The translations under genes were made by a program, and so were the position numbers. Under the pieces are notes generated by a model, which did no database searches, was not told the DNA's origin, and was given only the letters and a program-made list of their open reading frames with translations. A stretch of 64,000 bases of DNA from Parashewanella sp965200795 (GTDB lineage Bacteria; Pseudomonadota; Gammaproteobacteria; Enterobacterales; Shewanellaceae), in assembly GCA_965200795.1 (NCBI GenBank), contig CBDAVB010000022.1:48055-112054 (forward strand). Direction: 5' to 3'. Every line of letters starts with the position of its first letter. Within the stretch, counting starts at the first letter, position 1. Of the stretch, positions 1-10,500 are shown in pieces.

Positions 1-1
1 A

Positions 2-271
2 CAGCTTGAGTTAATCCCTGAAGACGTGACTTTCGCGCGATATCAGCGCTGGTTTGATTTGACGGGGTTGCAGCGCCACATAAAGATCGCGGGGATTTTC
101 TGCCGGTTATTTTACCGGGACGCAAAGGCCGGCTATTTAAAAGATATTCCGCAAGCGCTTGATTACATATCACAAGTCACCCGGCGATATCCGGAATTAA
201 CTGAATTTGATAATTGGATGAAATCGAAGATCATACCGAGGTATAAGCGACGCTCCCGGGAACAACAATGA
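2..271 (+). CDS. amgK: N-acetylmuramate/N-acetylglucosamine kinase AmgK, C-terminal part (cut by window edge)
   Basis: Only the last 90 or so codons are inside the window; the frame is open from base 2. The segment carries YQRWFDLTGLQRHIKIAGIF and LFYRDAKAGYLKDIP, typical of the C-terminal helical part of the AmgK/phosphotransferase family. AmgK phosphorylates MurNAc (and GlcNAc) at the anomeric position in the cell-wall recycling route that bypasses de novo UDP-MurNAc synthesis. Its stop overlaps the murU start by four bases (ATGA), so the two are translationally coupled, which matches the known amgK-murU pair. The catalytic half lies outside the window and cannot be checked. Confidence 0.85.
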   Translation, partial: QLELIPEDVTFARYQRWFDLTGLQRHIKIAGIFCRLFYRDAKAGYLKDIPQALDYISQVTRRYPELTEFDNWMKSKIIPRYKRRSREQQ

Positions 272-960
272 AAGCCATGATTCTGGCCGCGGGCCGGGGC
301 CGGCGCTTAAAGCCTTACACTGACACCACTCCCAAGCCACTGGTTAAAGTTAACGGTAAGCCTTTAATTCATTATCACTTAGAAAAGCTGGCACAAGCGG
401 GAATTAACGAGGTGGTGGTCAACACCGCCTGGCTCGGCGAGCAAATTCCGCGGGCTTTGGGCACCGGCGGCAGATGGGGACTGAACATTCAGTACAGTCA
501 TGAATCTCAGGCACTCGAAACCGGCGGCGGCATCAATAAAGCGCTGCCGCTTTTAGGTGACGCGCCGTTTCTGGTCATCAACGGCGATATCTATATTGAT
601 AAGCTTCCCGGGTCAATCAGTGATTTCAGGCTCAGTGAAGACGCGTCGGCTCACTTATGGTTTGTCGATAACCCTCAGCATAACCCTGACGGCGACTACG
701 GCTTAATCCGCGACAGGGTAGAATTCGAGGCCGAGAACAAGCTGACATTTTCCGGCATCGGTATCTATCACAGACAGCTCTTTGACAGCTGCCCTCAGGG
801 AGCCTTTCCGCTGCCGCTGTTATTAAATAAAGCCATAGCCGCGAACCGGGTATCCGGCGAAAAACTGAACGGCTACTGGAACGATGTCGGCACACCGCAA
901 CGATTAAATGAAGTAAACCTGAGATCAGGGCAAGGTAATAATAATGAAAATCTGGGGTAA
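268..960 (+). CDS. murU: N-acetylmuramate alpha-1-phosphate uridylyltransferase MurU
   Basis: A 230-residue nucleotidyltransferase that makes UDP-MurNAc from MurNAc-1-phosphate and UTP in peptidoglycan recycling. The N-terminal nucleotide-binding signature LAAGRGRRLKP is at residues 6-16, followed by TPKPLVKV. The motif ALETGGGI (82-89) and the metal-binding NGD (105-107) are intact, and a GYWNDVGTPQRL motif closes the fold near the C-terminus. The length is normal for MurU. The start codon overlaps the amgK stop, and the gene overlaps the following djlA by 17 bases, so amgK-murU-djlA is probably one transcript. A related sugar-1-phosphate nucleotidyltransferase is the alternative, but the amgK neighbour argues for MurU. 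Confidence 0.92.
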   Translation: MKAMILAAGRGRRLKPYTDTTPKPLVKVNGKPLIHYHLEKLAQAGINEVVVNTAWLGEQIPRALGTGGRWGLNIQYSHESQALETGGGINKALPLLGDAPFLVINGDIYIDKLPGSISDFRLSEDASAHLWFVDNPQHNPDGDYGLIRDRVEFEAENKLTFSGIGIYHRQLFDSCPQGAFPLPLLLNKAIAANRVSGEKLNGYWNDVGTPQRLNEVNLRSGQGNNNENLG

Positions 961-1729
961 AGTTTTCGGCGCCGTTATCGGCTTTATGTTCGGCCGTTTT
1001 TTCGGAGCGCTGATCGGCCTCTGGATCGGTCATATTTATGATAACCGCGGCGGCGGCGTTCAGATTATCCGTAATGCCGGTAAAAAGCAAAGTCAGTTTT
1101 TTAACAGCACGTTCGCCGTTATGGGGCACGTCGCCAAAGCATCGGGAAGAGTAACGGAAACTGATATCCGGATCGCCAGTATGCTGATGGATCAGATGCG
1201 ATTACAAGGGAGTGTCAGAACTGACGCGCAAAATTCGTTTCGTCAGGGAAAACAGGCTGACTTTGATCTGACCGCCTGCCTGCGGCAATTCAAAGCCGCC
1301 GCGGACAGCCGTCAGGAAATTCTGCAAATGTTCCTGGAAATTCAAATTCAGACGGCGCTCGCCGACGCGGAATTACATCCCAGGGAAAAACAAATTCTCG
1401 CCGCTATCGCCCGGCAGCTGGGGTTTTCAGCCTCGCAGCTGGAAGTGCTGCTCAAACGCTGGCAGGCCGAGTTTCGTTTTCAGCAATCTTCGATGCGAGG
1501 CGGCAATCAAAAAGCCAATATTGAAGATGCTTATCAGGTATTAGGGTTGGATAAGTCGGCGACCGATCAGCAAATTAAGCGGGCCTATCGTAAACTGATG
1601 AATGAGCACCATCCGGATAAGCTGGTCGCCAAAGGTTTACCGGAGGAAATGATGGCGCTGGCTAAAACCAAAGCGCAGGATATTCAGGCCGCCTACGACA
1701 GCCTGAAGTTACAAAGAGGATTCAAATAA
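944..1729 (+). CDS. djlA: membrane-anchored co-chaperone DjlA (TerB-like plus J domain)
   Basis: A 261-residue protein with the DjlA layout. An N-terminal glycine-rich transmembrane segment (about residues 5-31) would anchor it in the inner membrane. A central TerB-like helical region (about 50-165) follows, and a C-terminal J domain (about 190-261) carries the HPD tripeptide at 223-225 that stimulates DnaK ATPase. The length is close to the 271 residues of E. coli DjlA. The start lies inside the murU end (17-base overlap). Behind the stop is a short string (GACTGTTCCGAGATAAC) that resembles the start of repeat family D seen elsewhere in the window. Confidence 0.92.
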   Translation: MKIWGKVFGAVIGFMFGRFFGALIGLWIGHIYDNRGGGVQIIRNAGKKQSQFFNSTFAVMGHVAKASGRVTETDIRIASMLMDQMRLQGSVRTDAQNSFRQGKQADFDLTACLRQFKAAADSRQEILQMFLEIQIQTALADAELHPREKQILAAIARQLGFSASQLEVLLKRWQAEFRFQQSSMRGGNQKANIEDAYQVLGLDKSATDQQIKRAYRKLMNEHHPDKLVAKGLPEEMMALAKTKAQDIQAAYDSLKLQRGFK

Positions 1730-2020
1730 TCTTAGCGACTGTTCCGAGATAACGCGAAGTCTCTGGTGAAAGTCTTAACCCCGGGCAAACTGACCGTCCT
1801 TACAGATCCGTTTGCCCGCGCCGGGGCGTACGCCCGAATGAACGCGGAGCGCATTTCTGAGGAAGCGCGGCCTGAAACGGTAATCATAATCCCTGATTTG
1901 AGCGCTTCGTATCAAAAGTGTGAAACAGATCTCTTAATGCGTTCGCCCCGCCCCTACACGCTGAGCGTTTTTTTATTGTACTGTACATTTGGTTGATTAT
2001 GATCTCAGTCATTACCTCAC

Positions 2021-5000
2021 ATGGAACACGTTTCCCGGCAACCGCGGCACGATATATCCCCGGACTTCACTGACAGCGTCAGCGAATCTTTACGGGTAGA
2101 GACTCAGCCGGCACTCAAAGTAAGCGAAAAAGAATATATAGTCATTAAAAAGACAGTCAGTTTAACGACAGACGACGGGTTTCCGGCCGGTGCCGCTCAG
2201 AACAGCCGGCTCCGGCCTGAGTATCAGGATCAAATTCCTTATACCGCGCGGGCACGCCAAAGTCAGGCTGACCGGGCCGCGTCACTGAATAACAAAGAGC
2301 CTGACGCGCCGCGTCAGGCATTCAATATTGACACAGCGACAAGAGCCGGCTTGTTAAGCTTCATTCGATGTCGGAGTCTGACGACCGAGAATATCGTACA
2401 TTTAGTAAGGCATTTCGGCATCAACATCCTGAAACACCCGGTGGTAGAGCCCTATTTGAATTCACAGCTTCATCTTTTCAGTGAACGCGATAAATCGGTA
2501 ATAACCGAAGCCGCGAGATTAGGATACCGGAAAAAAAAAATCGATATATTAGATTACATGCCCGAGCGGCTTATATTGCCGGAGCTTTACCTGTTTTGCT
2601 GCCGGCGGGATGGCAGCAAGCTCGAAAAAGTACCTTTAGAAGTACTTAAAACAAAAACAGGAAAACAAATATGTATCGCGGCCTGTAAAGATCGCTACGC
2701 TTTAGCCTTAGCTTACGTTCCGGATATCATTATCAGGAGTGAAATAGGGTATGAGCTGTGCGCGCTAAGCTGCGAGACAAACGGCGACGCTTTGCGATAC
2801 GTGCCTCCCGGACTGCTGAAAGGCCGAAAAGGACAAGAGCTCTGCTTTACGGCGGCGAAAAGCAAATTCGGTTGCGCGTTACCGCATATTCCCGGGGAAC
2901 ACATCAACGGCGATTGCGGTAACGAACTCAGGAGGCTGTGCATTCATCAAAGTCATCTCAGCCTGAGGTATATTAAGCATACGTATTTTTACAGTGAGAC
3001 GGGTTATCAGCAACTTCTGGCGTGTCTGAAGCGATCTACTGTGGGGTTAGACTGTCTCGATGAACAATTCTTTGAGAATTACGGGCTTGGTTTAACCCTT
3101 TGTAAAGAAGCCCTTAAGATAAACGGCAGTCTCATTGATTATGTTCCCGGAAAATACCTTGATGGCTGGATCGGGCTTGAACTCTTCCTCATAGCCTCTG
3201 AAACATCGGATTTGGCTTTACAAACTTTACCGGAGCGCCTCAGCGCCTTGTTAGACGGGGATGACGGCTATCAATTTTACGAAACGGCCTGCAAAGCCAA
3301 TGCCAGAAATTATAAATATGTTAAAAAAGAATATCTTAAAGGCCGAAGGGGAATAACGCTGACTTGCGATGTATTAAAGAAAAAAGGTCTGTTATTAGAA
3401 TTTGTGCCCGAAGAATTATTGCAAGGTAATGCGGGACAGGAACTTTGTGAGATTGCCTGCAGGCAAGAGCCTTGCGCAATTGAATTTGTTCCCGAAAAAT
3501 TTCTGACGCGTCCGTGGGGACTCAGACTTTGTGAATATTGCGTATCGGAATGCGCGATACTATTAGAATACGCTCCGTTTAAGGTCTTATCTTATGAAAC
3601 CGCGAAAAAGCTGTGTGAAAAGGCTTTCGCTAAGGATTTCGCTATTTCCGGCTATGCCTTGCGATTTGTTCCGGACTATCTGAAAAATAATGATTTATAC
3701 GAAGCCGCCTTCAGATCAGCTAAAGATATCATAGACTACATCACTCCGGAGTTTTTTATCACGCTGATAAAACGGCATTTATTGTTAGTTCACCAATCGC
3801 CCGGCGGATTAAGACGCATTATTGACCTTTGCTTAATATATTGTGAACGACTTTTACCTGAACTGATCAGGCAATGCAGTTTTCAGAGTAACGCGCACCA
3901 TCTGATTGTTCTGACTCATCCGAAAGTTCCTTATTGTTTTAAAGCGCGGCTCATCGAATGGATAAATTGCCCGCCGATGATCAACCGCAGTGAGTTACCT
4001 GAGCTGCCGGAGGAACGATTTCTTGAACCGGTGGATCCGCTGGCTAGTGATTTATGCAACCCTTTTTACGATGAACTCCTTTATTCTTGTTTTTCCGCCG
4101 TGAATTATACACCCGCAAAATTAAAAGCGGGCATTAAGCTTAATGCCTGGATCAATAACCGCTTCCCCGGAAAACTGCCCGCATGTTCAGATATTGATTT
4201 AGCGAGAATGAATGATGCGGCGGGAGAGGTGGTGGGAGGCAGAACAATCAGAGTGTATGACAAGGGTGATTATTATCATTACAAATTTCAGCGCCAAGGT
4301 GAAAGCCTGGATGAGTTCACTCAGGAAGGGCTGCTCTATCAGTACCTTGAAAAAGAAAAGCACGACATAACGCTGAAGAGTAAAATACCGAAATTCGTTT
4401 GTTTCGCGGCCGTTCAAAAAAGTCAGTTAACGGAACTCACCGCTAAGCTTGATGATAACATCCGGGTAACTCAAACCGAGACTAAAGATACGGTCAATGT
4501 TCTTTGTTATAAAGCCTCGGAAAATTACTGCCGCTACGCGCACCTTCGTAATGAGGACGAAGATGATACATACGCCGGACCGGAACAAGGGTTACTGACG
4601 GCTTGTTACGATTTAGGGCAGATGAATGCCGCGGGGCTGGTTCTGACCAGTGTTCTGCCGGCTTTTCACTGCCAAGAAACAAACCGCCGATGGTTTCCGT
4701 TACACGCCTTTCTGGGCAAACGTCCGCTTGAAAGAGCCTTTTATCCCGGCGTCATTGACGGCTGGCGCGCAAGCGCGACTGAAAGACCGGATATCGGCTA
4801 CGACGGCTTACGGGATTTAGGTGACTATGAGTTATTCGGCGGTATCAAAAGTTACTTTGAAAGTATGGAGTTAAATTATAAATCTTATTCAGAATCCGTC
4901 ATGCAGCGACTGGCTTTCAGTAACGCAATCTGTGAACAATTAATCGCCGTCATTTTGTTACGTTCGCGGCTGAGATCACAACAGCAGGAGATTTATCACT

Positions 5001-5461
5001 ATAAAAACCCTGACGCGGTGAATGATACAAAAGACTTCATTGAACAATCATGCGATACCTTTCTTCAGGGTTACCGCGCTCAAAATCGCACGCCCGGGTT
5101 GCGGTCTGTTTTAGGATTATCTGAAACGGGTTATCAAAGGTGGTTGAATTCGGCCGCTAAAGAAATCGTGTACTGGACCGCGGCGCAGCCTCTGCTCAGC
5201 GCTGCTGAGTCCGCGGCCGGTAACATAGGACTTGAAACATACAGTCATGACATTTTAAAGAAAGGTCGCTTATGCACGGAGTTATACCCCGTTTCGGGTG
5301 ATACCGGCGTTATCGGCAAAAAGCATTTTTTTTCCGCCGATAACGAAGTGAGTCTGGGGTTAATAAACAGGCTGTTTCCTATAAACTTCTTTCTGCGCGG
5401 CGTAATGAGATTGAGTATAAAAATTTTTGAAATTGAGAATAATGCTGACGGCGGAGAATAA
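2021..5461 (+). CDS. large DUF4116-like repeat protein of unknown function
   Basis: A 1146-residue protein that I do not recognise as a characterised enzyme. Residues 1-115 are polar and low in complexity. About residues 185-580 hold around a dozen degenerate repeats of roughly 30-34 residues built on G-x-E-L-C-x-x-A-C followed by A-L-x-x-V-P-x-x-x-L; examples are GYELCALSCETNGDALRYVP and GQELCEIACRQEPCAIEFVP. This is the look of DUF4116-type repeats, found in protists and host-associated bacteria. About residues 725-1140 form a separate, non-repetitive domain with GGRTIRVYDKGDYYHYKFQ and many histidines and aromatics. There is no signal peptide or transmembrane segment. The ribosome site before the start is weak, so the start is tentative. 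An effector or host-interaction role is only inference. Confidence 0.75.
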   Translation: MEHVSRQPRHDISPDFTDSVSESLRVETQPALKVSEKEYIVIKKTVSLTTDDGFPAGAAQNSRLRPEYQDQIPYTARARQSQADRAASLNNKEPDAPRQAFNIDTATRAGLLSFIRCRSLTTENIVHLVRHFGINILKHPVVEPYLNSQLHLFSERDKSVITEAARLGYRKKKIDILDYMPERLILPELYLFCCRRDGSKLEKVPLEVLKTKTGKQICIAACKDRYALALAYVPDIIIRSEIGYELCALSCETNGDALRYVPPGLLKGRKGQELCFTAAKSKFGCALPHIPGEHINGDCGNELRRLCIHQSHLSLRYIKHTYFYSETGYQQLLACLKRSTVGLDCLDEQFFENYGLGLTLCKEALKINGSLIDYVPGKYLDGWIGLELFLIASETSDLALQTLPERLSALLDGDDGYQFYETACKANARNYKYVKKEYLKGRRGITLTCDVLKKKGLLLEFVPEELLQGNAGQELCEIACRQEPCAIEFVPEKFLTRPWGLRLCEYCVSECAILLEYAPFKVLSYETAKKLCEKAFAKDFAISGYALRFVPDYLKNNDLYEAAFRSAKDIIDYITPEFFITLIKRHLLLVHQSPGGLRRIIDLCLIYCERLLPELIRQCSFQSNAHHLIVLTHPKVPYCFKARLIEWINCPPMINRSELPELPEERFLEPVDPLASDLCNPFYDELLYSCFSAVNYTPAKLKAGIKLNAWINNRFPGKLPACSDIDLARMNDAAGEVVGGRTIRVYDKGDYYHYKFQRQGESLDEFTQEGLLYQYLEKEKHDITLKSKIPKFVCFAAVQKSQLTELTAKLDDNIRVTQTETKDTVNVLCYKASENYCRYAHLRNEDEDDTYAGPEQGLLTACYDLGQMNAAGLVLTSVLPAFHCQETNRRWFPLHAFLGKRPLERAFYPGVIDGWRASATERPDIGYDGLRDLGDYELFGGIKSYFESMELNYKSYSESVMQRLAFSNAICEQLIAVILLRSRLRSQQQEIYHYKNPDAVNDTKDFIEQSCDTFLQGYRAQNRTPGLRSVLGLSETGYQRWLNSAAKEIVYWTAAQPLLSAAESAAGNIGLETYSHDILKKGRLCTELYPVSGDTGVIGKKHFFSADNEVSLGLINRLFPINFFLRGVMRLSIKIFEIENNADGGE

Positions 5462-5661
5462 ATCAGGCATTCGTACCCGGCAGAAATAATACGGGCGCGG
5501 CTCCTTTAAATCGACGGACAACTGACGGATTTTATCTGAAAATCAAAACATAAAAAATCTTCAGGCTTTAAGTGGCATTACAATAAACTATCAATTCTGC
5601 GGCGATAATTTGTATACTTGAGGAATAAATCCGTTCCGATGTCGCAAAGTTGAGGTTATGA

Positions 5662-6612
5662 ATGAATATTGTTGTCCTTGATTATCACACGCTGAATCCC
5701 GGTGATTTAGACGACTCAAATTTAACGCGGTTAGGTGAGGTGTCCGCCTATGAGCGTACGTCTGAATCCCGGGTTATTGAAAGGGCAAAAGACGCCGAAA
5801 TCATCCTGACCAACAAAGTCCCGCTTTGTGCTGATACCTTGAGCAAGCTGCCGAAACTTAAGTACATAGGCGTTCTCGCCACGGGCACCGATGCCATTGA
5901 TATTGAAGCGGCGGACAAACTCGGCATCAGGGTTTGTAACGTCCCGGCCTACAGCACTGAGTCAGTCGTGCAGATGATTTTTTCGCATATTCTTAACCAC
6001 ACCCAGCAGGTGGCTTTACATGACACGTTGGTTAAAGCGGGTCACTGGGACGGGGGGGATGATTTCACCTTCAGAGCCTCTGATTTGTTCTCACTTAAAA
6101 ACAAAAAAATGGGAGTCATCGGTTTTGGTGAAATCGGCGGACAAGTCGCTAAAGTCGCTGATGCCTTTGGTATGAAAGTTTTGGTTTACTCACGCACTAA
6201 ACCAGCCGCCTTGCCGCGGAATTATGAGTGGCTTGATTTAGAAACCCTGTTCAGAACGGCTGATGTGATAAGTTTACACTGCCCGTTAACGCCGGCGACC
6301 AGTCAGCTGATAAATAAAGACTCAATTACTCTGATGAAGCAAGGGGCATTGCTGATCAACTGCGGCCGCGGCGGACTTGTGGATGAGCAAGCGTTAGCTG
6401 ACGCGTTGAATCAGAACAAAATCTTTGCCGGTGTGGATGTGTTATCAACTGAGCCGCCGGCTGCGGACAATCCGCTGTTAACGGCGAAAAATATTACCAT
6501 CACACCGCATACGGCCTGGTCAACCGTCGAGGCGAGAACAAAGCTGCTGCGGATTACGGTTGAGAACATTATCGCTTATATAAAAAACAAACCGATCAAT
6601 ACGGTTAATTAA
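5662..6612 (+). CDS. D-2-hydroxyacid dehydrogenase, glycerate dehydrogenase-like
   Basis: A 316-residue NAD-dependent D-2-hydroxyacid dehydrogenase. The Rossmann motif GVIGFGEIGG is near residue 152. The catalytic triad of the family is visible: Arg in NCGRGGLVDE (about 233), Glu in STEPPA (about 263) and His in TPHTAW (about 283). The family reduces 2-keto acids to D-2-hydroxy acids; the nearest feel is HprA-type hydroxypyruvate/glyoxylate reductase, but substrate cannot be fixed from sequence. The start ATG at 5662 is preceded by GAGGTTATGA, a usable ribosome site. It stands alone between the repeat protein and the repeat-rich gap at 6613-6802. Confidence 0.88.
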   Translation: MNIVVLDYHTLNPGDLDDSNLTRLGEVSAYERTSESRVIERAKDAEIILTNKVPLCADTLSKLPKLKYIGVLATGTDAIDIEAADKLGIRVCNVPAYSTESVVQMIFSHILNHTQQVALHDTLVKAGHWDGGDDFTFRASDLFSLKNKKMGVIGFGEIGGQVAKVADAFGMKVLVYSRTKPAALPRNYEWLDLETLFRTADVISLHCPLTPATSQLINKDSITLMKQGALLINCGRGGLVDEQALADALNQNKIFAGVDVLSTEPPAADNPLLTAKNITITPHTAWSTVEARTKLLRITVENIIAYIKNKPINTVN

Positions 6613-6632
6613 AATTGTGACACGCTCATCAT

Positions 6633-6660
6633 CCTGGAAAACTCAGTTGACCGCGTTAAA
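6633..6660 (+). repeat. short dispersed repeat (family E), single copy
   Basis: CCTGGAAAACTCAGTTGACC recurs almost exactly at 16478-16503, with a diverged second unit at 16504-16530. It lies in a 190-base gap that also holds a degenerate stretch resembling the middle of repeat family B (GCTGAAAGACTGCCGGTAT near 6690). It is probably a decayed mobile or REP-like element; its nature is not known. Confidence 0.45.
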
Positions 6661-6802
6661 TTACTTTAACTCATTTTACCGTTCAGGCTGAAAGACTGCC
6701 GGTATGGTGTTGAGCGGCCCTCGTAAATACGATGGGCAGGCGTAGAACAGCTGAAAGTATGTGCCGGCTTTACCGGAAAAGGCGTAAGGCGCTGATAATA
6801 TT

Positions 6803-7180
6803 TTAATAATCCCAATCTGACTCATTTACCTCAGCGGAGTTACAAACCGAATACACACAGCAGCGGCCGGCCATAGCGCCGACAGGAACTCCCGCAACTG
6901 ATCCTATACCTATATATTTTGATGCCGCATGGCCGGCGGCCGCGCCAATACCCGCGCCCGCCGCTGTACCCAAAGCGGTACAAGTCAGTACGAAACAACA
7001 CGCAGAGCATATAATATTCGTAACCTGTTCGCAAAATTTCTGAAAACCGGTGTCAGGGTTTGCCGGGTTGGTAACGTATTCTCCTTTAATACTTGTTAAC
7101 AGGGGAGTTGTTTCAGTTCCCGGCTGAACTTTTAACGTTTGACGCCCGGTTCCGACGCCATTGTCATCATAAGAAGTCAC
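6803..7180 (-). CDS. small glycine-zipper protein, probably 5'-truncated by a frameshift
   Basis: As read from GTG at 7180 this is 125 residues. A polar N-terminal part is followed by a cysteine-rich, glycine-zipper hydrophobic stretch (CTALGTAAGAGIGAAAGHAA, then VAGVPVGAMAGRCC) that probably enters or packs in a membrane. The same frame stays open upstream to about 7310 and looks coding (HNDYESCNEAAAG then RNNQRPARAVT), but has no start codon there. A strong ribosome site (GAGGTAAG) sits in front of an ATG at 7301 that is one base out of frame, so the native start was probably lost to a one-base change (see findings). No family is recognised. The orphan protein at 54520-55785 ends in a similar zipper. 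Confidence 0.55.
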   Translation of the reverse strand: MTSYDDNGVGTGRQTLKVQPGTETTPLLTSIKGEYVTNPANPDTGFQKFCEQVTNIICSACCFVLTCTALGTAAGAGIGAAAGHAASKYIGIGSVAGVPVGAMAGRCCVYSVCNSAEVNESDWDY

Positions 7181-7334
7181 AGTTACCGCTCTAGCGGGTC
7201 TTTGATTGTTTCTGGTGCCAGCTGCTGCTTCATTGCAGCTTTCATAATCATTATGCTGCCGCCCCTCCTGTGACCATTGCCGGCGTCCTAGCCAGTTCCA
7301 TAATACTTACCTCAAAATGATTTCATGAATCTTA

Positions 7335-7340
7335 ATTATA
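7335..7340 (-). promoter_or_regulatory. -10 element of the glycine-zipper gene
   Basis: On the minus strand a perfect TATAAT lies about 35 bases upstream of the ATG at 7301. No equally good -35 is seen at the right distance (TTATTC, 17 bases upstream, is weak). It is the only consensus -10 in the gap between this gene and the divergent condensin operon. Confidence 0.4.
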
Positions 7341-7502
7341 TAACGCTTTCGTTTTAAGAATAATAAACATCAGATTAAGCTTTTTTGATAATGGGAAGTG
7401 CCTGTTGATCACCTTTATGTTTTACTGAACGTTGCGCCGGTAAAAACATTTCAGGTATCCTTTGCCGTATTATTCTGAAGAACAGGCTTAAAAAGGAATA
7501 TC

Positions 7503-10500
7503 ATGCCAAGCTTGATCCGCATTGTGTTGATAGACACACATCTTCCCGGGGTCGTGGAATTAGCGTTAGACGGCCATACCAATATCTGCGGTACAAACGC
7601 GTCAGGTAAAACCACGCTGCAGCGCCTTGTTCCCGTGTTTTACGGTGAATATCCTAGCCGGGTCGTGCCCTCAACCCGTGACAGTTTTGAACGCTGGTAT
7701 TTGCCGCGTGACGGCAGTTACATTATTTACGAATACCGGAAAAGTGACGGCTTGCTTTATCAGGCGGTGCTGTCGTCGGCGGGTGACGGCAGAGGAGTCA
7801 GCTACCGTTTTGTCGCTAAAGGTTTTGAGCTGGATGATTACGTTAAAACCCGAAACGGTGACGCCGTAGTCTGCTACACCACCGCGGAGCTGGGGCGCAA
7901 CTTTAAGCGCGGCGGTGTCAGCGTCACTAAGCTGCTGAACACCCGTGAATATCGTGCCGTGATTCAGCATGACAGAAGTCTGCTCAATATCGGCGGTAAC
8001 CGCGGCGAGCTGCGCGGTTTCGCCGGCCAGTTTTCATTATGTGACGCTGAGCATTCACTGCGCCATATCGAAAAACTGGCTAAAGCGGTGCATTCCAAAG
8101 AAGGCAAAATGGAAACCATCAAATCGATGATCGCTGCGATTTTAGAGGAAGACGGGGTTAATCCGCCGAGCTCGCGCATCAATCCGCATCATGTTGAGGC
8201 CTGGATCAGTGAAAGCCAGTTAATCAAAGGTTTTGAGCGGCTGCGCCCTGAATACGCCGAATTAGAGCAGGAATTTAACCGGCTGCTGAGCGTTGAGCAT
8301 CGTCTGGGCCGGTTATCCCTGGGTTATAAAAACGATGAGCAATCAGAAATTCAGCGTAAAGAGCTTGCCGAGAACCAGGCCGAGGAGGACAGGCTGCGGC
8401 TGAAAATGCTCGAGGAAGACTGGAAGCAGAGCCGCGATGAGTTAAATCAGGAACTTTCGGCCGCTAAAGGTGACTACGCCAAGTATGAACAGGAGCTGGA
8501 TCTGATTGAGGCGCGGCACGGCGACTTCCTGGACGCCGACATCGAGCGGGCGAAAATCGACCTGACCCTCATACCGGACTGGCAGACCGATTTAGATAAC
8601 CTCAGGCAGCGCCATAAGCTGCTGACTGAAAAACACCATGATATCGAGTCGGCCTATAACGAACGCCGCGGTAAGATCATTGACAGGCTGAATAAAGACC
8701 TGGACAAGCTGTACCGGCGACAGGACGTTGAGCGGGAGCGGAAAGAGCGGCAGCGTGACACCGCCCGTAAGGATTCAGACGCCTTAGCGGAAAAACTCCG
8801 TGAGCGGTTAACCGCCTTAACCGCGGCATTTAACGATCAGCAAAACGCGCTGAAACTCACAGCCGCCGGATACAAAGTTCAGCTGCAGAACGTCACTTAC
8901 ACCGAAGAGGAAAAGCTGGCGTTAGCCGTCTTTGACGAGCGCATTCATCACGGCCGTGAACAAGAGCAGGCTTGCAGCCGTAAAGCGGAGCGTCTGAGCA
9001 GCGATGAGCGCAAACTAAGAGCCAGACGTGAACAGGCCGGTGAGGCTTTACGCAGCGCCGGTAAACGAGTTTCAGAGTGTCAGAGCCAGTCGGACGAAGT
9101 CGAGCAGATTCTGTATCCCCGGTCTCATACGCTGCTGGAGTTTTTACGCAAAGAAGCCCGGGGCTGGGAGCGGAATTTCGGTAAAGTGATCGCGCCGGAA
9201 ATGCTGAGCCGCACCGATTTACACCCGAGTGTCGCCGGTGAAAGTCATGACGGCATATTCGGTATTCATCTCGACTTAAAAGCGGTGGATCTCCCTGAAT
9301 ACGCGCAGTCCGAACAAGCGCTGCGAATTCGTTCGCAAAAAGCCGGGGAAGCGTTAGAGCTTGCCAAAGAGCGGCGACAGTCGGGCGAAGACGAGCTGGT
9401 GAAAGTCAGTGATGAGCTGGACACGTTAAGCCGTGATCTGACTATGGCACGTACCGCTTATAAAAACAGCCGTGATGATCTGCAGCGCCTGTTTGAGGAA
9501 AAAACCGCCGAGCAGGAAAAGATCAATCAGGCGCTGAAAGATCGCAGGGCGGAAACCCGGCAAAAACTCACTCAGTTAGATAACGAACTAAAAAAACGGC
9601 GCCAGCGGCATCAGATTGACCTTGATGAGCATAATGAGCAGGCCCGTGACGACAAGATGGAGCGTCAGGCATACTGGCAGGAAGTCATCGGCGCCATTGA
9701 AAGTCAGATTCAGCGGATCCGCGGCAGTATTGATGAGCGTAAAGCCAACGCCAGAACCGAGCAAAAAGAATGCGACGCCTGGTACAAAAACGAACTGCAA
9801 TCCCGTGGTGTCGATGAGAGCAAAATCATCAAGCTTAAGACGGATATTAAAGCGCTGGAAAGCAAGATATCCGATGCCGAAGCCCGCCGCGCCGATGTGC
9901 TGAAATACGACGACTGGTATCAGCGTGAATGGTTAGCGCGCAAGCCGAAACTGCAAACTCAGCTGAGTGAGGTTAAGCAGGCTGTCAGTGAGCTGACTCA
10001 GAAGCTGGCGGCTGAATCTGATAAAGTCAAAGCTAAACGCGAATTGTTAGATAAATCTCGTAAGCATCAAGAAGCGGTGCGGGTTGAGACCTCTGAAAAC
10101 CTCACTCGTTTGCGTGAGCTGATCCGTAAGCTGGCGGAGCTTAAACTGCCGGCCGATAACGAACAAGTACGCGGCGGTCTGCGGGAAAGGGTTCGCCTGG
10201 GCGGTGACGCGCTGCTGGAGCGTGAGCACTTACTCAGCTCGGTCAAGCAGTACGTTGAGCATTTTGACTCAGTGATTGTCAGCAAATCCGGTTCCCGCTT
10301 CGCGGAAATCTGGGAGAAATCCCGTGAGGAATCAAGCTCGGTCAACGACAAAGGTATTCGTGTTCTTGACTACCGCAAGCTGGTACCGAAACTGGATAAC
10401 CTGCTGAACGTGATGGTGTCGCAGCAGCTGCGGGCGATTCAAGAACAAGGCCGCATCTTCGGTATCGACCTCACCGCTTACTATGACGTGTTAGCCGATA

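Noticed and set aside
632..1129. A 165-codon frame opposite murU/djlA
   Set aside because: It is antisense to two clearly real genes and consists of arginine- and serine-rich shadow sequence.
1766..1996. A 76-codon open frame between djlA and the DUF4116-like gene
   Set aside because: No ribosome site, unusual composition and no recognisable protein character; the stretch looks like intergenic DNA with a decayed repeat at its start.
5462..5661. Riboswitch or structured leader before the dehydrogenase gene
   Set aside because: No conserved riboswitch motif or strong hairpin was seen in this 200-base gap.
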